Assembly (NCBI GenBank): GCA_938010625.1
Contig: CALLVJ010000314.1
Location: 1 to 7,397 of the forward strand
Direction of reading: 5' to 3'
Length of the DNA: 7,397 nucleotides
Source: an uncultured Stomatobaculum sp.
Lineage (GTDB): Bacteria > Bacillota > Clostridia > Lachnospirales > Lachnospiraceae
Shown here piece after piece: positions 6,437-7,397 of this stretch. Numbering within the stretch: the stretch's first letter is position 1; every line of letters starts with the position of its first letter. The notes under the pieces were generated by a model. That model ran no database searches, was not told the DNA's origin, and saw only the letters and a program-made list of their open reading frames with translations. The position numbers and the translations under genes are program-made.

Positions 6437-7139
6437 GTTTTTTCTGTCCCTCTCTGAGACGCGCGAGCGACTCCTCTTTCCCGAGCACATCCATGATTTC
6501 CGTTGCTCCTGCCGGCGTCATGAGTTTGCCGGAGAGCGCGATGCGGAGCGGCCACATGACAAGTCCTGTCTTATAGCCCTTCTCCTCGCCGTAGGTCTTT
6601 AAGAGCGCAAAGAGTGCGTTGTTGTTCCAGTCTTTGACGACCTCGAGCCGCGGCAGCACATCCGCGAAGATGGTGCGCGAAGTCTCGCGTGTGGACTTTG
6701 ACTTCTTGTTTACAAAGAGCCCCGCCTCATAGGCCGGCACTGCGTTGAAGAAGTCCACCATCTCCCGGATGTCGAGGAAGGTCTCGACGCGGGTTCTGAC
6801 CATCTCTGCGATCTTCCGGAGATCAAGCGGCTTCTTGACATACTCTTTCAGGTACTTCTCCGCGCGCTGGTAAAAGTCCTCCGGCGCCATTGCCTTAAAA
6901 TACTCGCCGTTCATCCAGCGGAGCTTGGTCATGTCAAAGACAGCCGGCGATTTCGAGATGCGGCGGTAGTCAAAGACTTTCGCGAGCTCTTCGAGGCTGA
7001 AAATCTCCTGGTCTCCCTCCGGCGACCAACCGAGAAGCGCCACAAAGTTGACGACCGCCTCGCTCACAAAGCCCTGCTCAATCAAATCCTCAAACGAGGC
7101 ATGACCGCTCCGCTTCGAGAGCTTCCTGCCTTTTGGTGA
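6417..7139 (-). CDS. gltX: Glutamate--tRNA ligase, C-terminal fragment (catalytic N-terminal part missing)
   Basis: GltX charges tRNA-Glu with glutamate, using ATP. About 240 codons are present. They begin at the KMSKS-equivalent loop, GRKLSKRSGHASFEDLIEQG (KLSKR at 7124-7110), and continue through EAVVNFVALLGWSPEGD, FDMTKLRWMNGEY and the helical anticodon-binding domain, ending PLRIALSGKLMTPAGATEIM and LDSAEA. The alignment to the family stops abruptly upstream of about 7139. The HIGH motif, the Rossmann fold and the tRNA acceptor region (some 240-320 residues in usual enzymes) are absent, although 258 bases remain before the edge. Those bases encode no GltX sequence in any frame. The gltX frame stays open to an ATG at 7298, but that extension is Arg/Ser-rich shadow sequence. 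As shown, the gene could not make an active synthetase. The cause is either a real truncation or insertion, or an assembly chimera. The overlap with the helicase gene at the 3' end looks normal. Confidence 0.88.
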   Translation of the reverse strand, partial: SPKGRKLSKRSGHASFEDLIEQGFVSEAVVNFVALLGWSPEGDQEIFSLEELAKVFDYRRISKSPAVFDMTKLRWMNGEYFKAMAPEDFYQRAEKYLKEYVKKPLDLRKIAEMVRTRVETFLDIREMVDFFNAVPAYEAGLFVNKKSKSTRETSRTIFADVLPRLEVVKDWNNNALFALLKTYGEEKGYKTGLVMWPLRIALSGKLMTPAGATEIMDVLGKEESLARLREGQKKLDSAEA

Positions 7140-7397
7140 GCTCCTCGAGTTCTCTTTGCTTTTCCTCAAGCTTATGGAGGAAAGCATCGGACTTTCCGGG
7201 GAGCGCCTTCTCCGCCTCCCGGATCGGGCGCTCCTCCAGAGAATAGTCCGCTCCCATACAGGAGCTGACGACGGATCTCGCCCCCTTGAGACTTGCATCG
7301 ATCAGACTGAGATCCAGCTCGATATTCTCCGGCTCCGCTTCCTTTCCGCAGCTCTCCCGGATAAAGGCAATCCGCTTTCGGATAAAAAGAAGCACGG
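7090..7397 (-). CDS. Partial ORF with coiled-coil-like C-terminus, unidentified, running off the right edge
   Basis: The frame is open from the right edge of the window down to a TGA at 7090. A GTG at 7395 exists, but nothing marks it as the true start, so the gene probably begins outside. The visible sequence reads like real protein: an amphipathic segment (LLFIRKRIAFIRESCGKEAE), then SLIDASLKGARSVVSSCMGA, then a charged heptad-like run, HKLEEKQRELEELTKRQEAL. I recognise no family. The last 16 or so codons (7139-7093) lie over the gltX KLSKR region in a different frame, so the natural coding sequence may really end near 7140 and the tail may be read-through into foreign DNA. A gene fragment fused to gltX by rearrangement or misassembly explains this best. 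Confidence 0.45.
   Translation of the reverse strand, partial: VLLFIRKRIAFIRESCGKEAEPENIELDLSLIDASLKGARSVVSSCMGADYSLEERPIREAEKALPGKSDAFLHKLEEKQRELEELTKRQEALEAERSCLV

Noticed and set aside
7138..7149. Adjacent SacI (GAGCTC) and XhoI (CTCGAG) sites exactly at the gltX junction, suggesting a cloning scar
   Set aside because: The 12 bases simply encode Leu-Glu-Glu-Leu in the coiled-coil-like frame using codons common in this genome. No vector or linker sequence flanks them. Coincidence is more likely, although the junction itself remains unexplained.
7140..7298. Extending gltX to the ATG at 7298 as its natural start
   Set aside because: The extra residues are Arg/Ser-rich, have no similarity to the GltX catalytic domain, and are far too few to supply it. 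The alternative frame over the same bases looks much more like real protein.

Overview
The window is bacterial chromosomal DNA with moderately high GC. It most likely comes from a Gram-positive Clostridia (Firmicutes) genome, and the proteins look Lachnospiraceae-like. The clues are a DUF1292 protein (a Firmicutes family), a Firmicutes-style Lgt, low-GC-type AGGAG ribosome binding sites, sigma-A-like promoters and clean U-tract terminators. Genus cannot be read from the sequence.

Layout from left to right. (1) Bases 1-983, minus strand: lgt (prolipoprotein diacylglyceryl transferase), followed by the possible start of another gene that runs off the left edge. (2) Bases 984-1180: a divergent promoter region between lgt and ychF. 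(3) Bases 1181-2278, plus strand: ychF, a ribosome-associated ATPase of the Obg family, ending in a strong intrinsic terminator. (4) Bases 2347-4015, minus strand: a single gene with its own terminator for a 529-residue secreted or membrane-anchored protein of unknown function. It has a globular N-terminal half, a long Thr/Ser/Glu/Pro stalk and a short tail with tryptophan at every fourth position. (5) Bases 4133-7139, minus strand: a row read gltX, then a compact UvrD/PcrA-type helicase, then a DUF1292 protein. gltX and the helicase overlap and are probably translationally coupled. The DUF1292 gene has its own near-consensus promoter sitting on the helicase stop codon, and ends in a good terminator. 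(6) Bases 7090-7397, minus strand: an open frame with a coiled-coil-like sequence that runs off the right edge and overlaps the start of the gltX homology in another frame.

The genes are mostly housekeeping (lipoprotein maturation, translation, DNA repair) and do not form one pathway. Two things stand out. The gltX homology begins abruptly just before the KLSKR catalytic loop, and the DNA upstream encodes something unrelated in another frame. This is either a real disruption of the gene or an assembly chimera near the end of the sequence. The stalk protein has no family I recognise and no visible sorting signal. I see no CRISPR array, tRNA, rRNA, transposase or convincing new multigene system.
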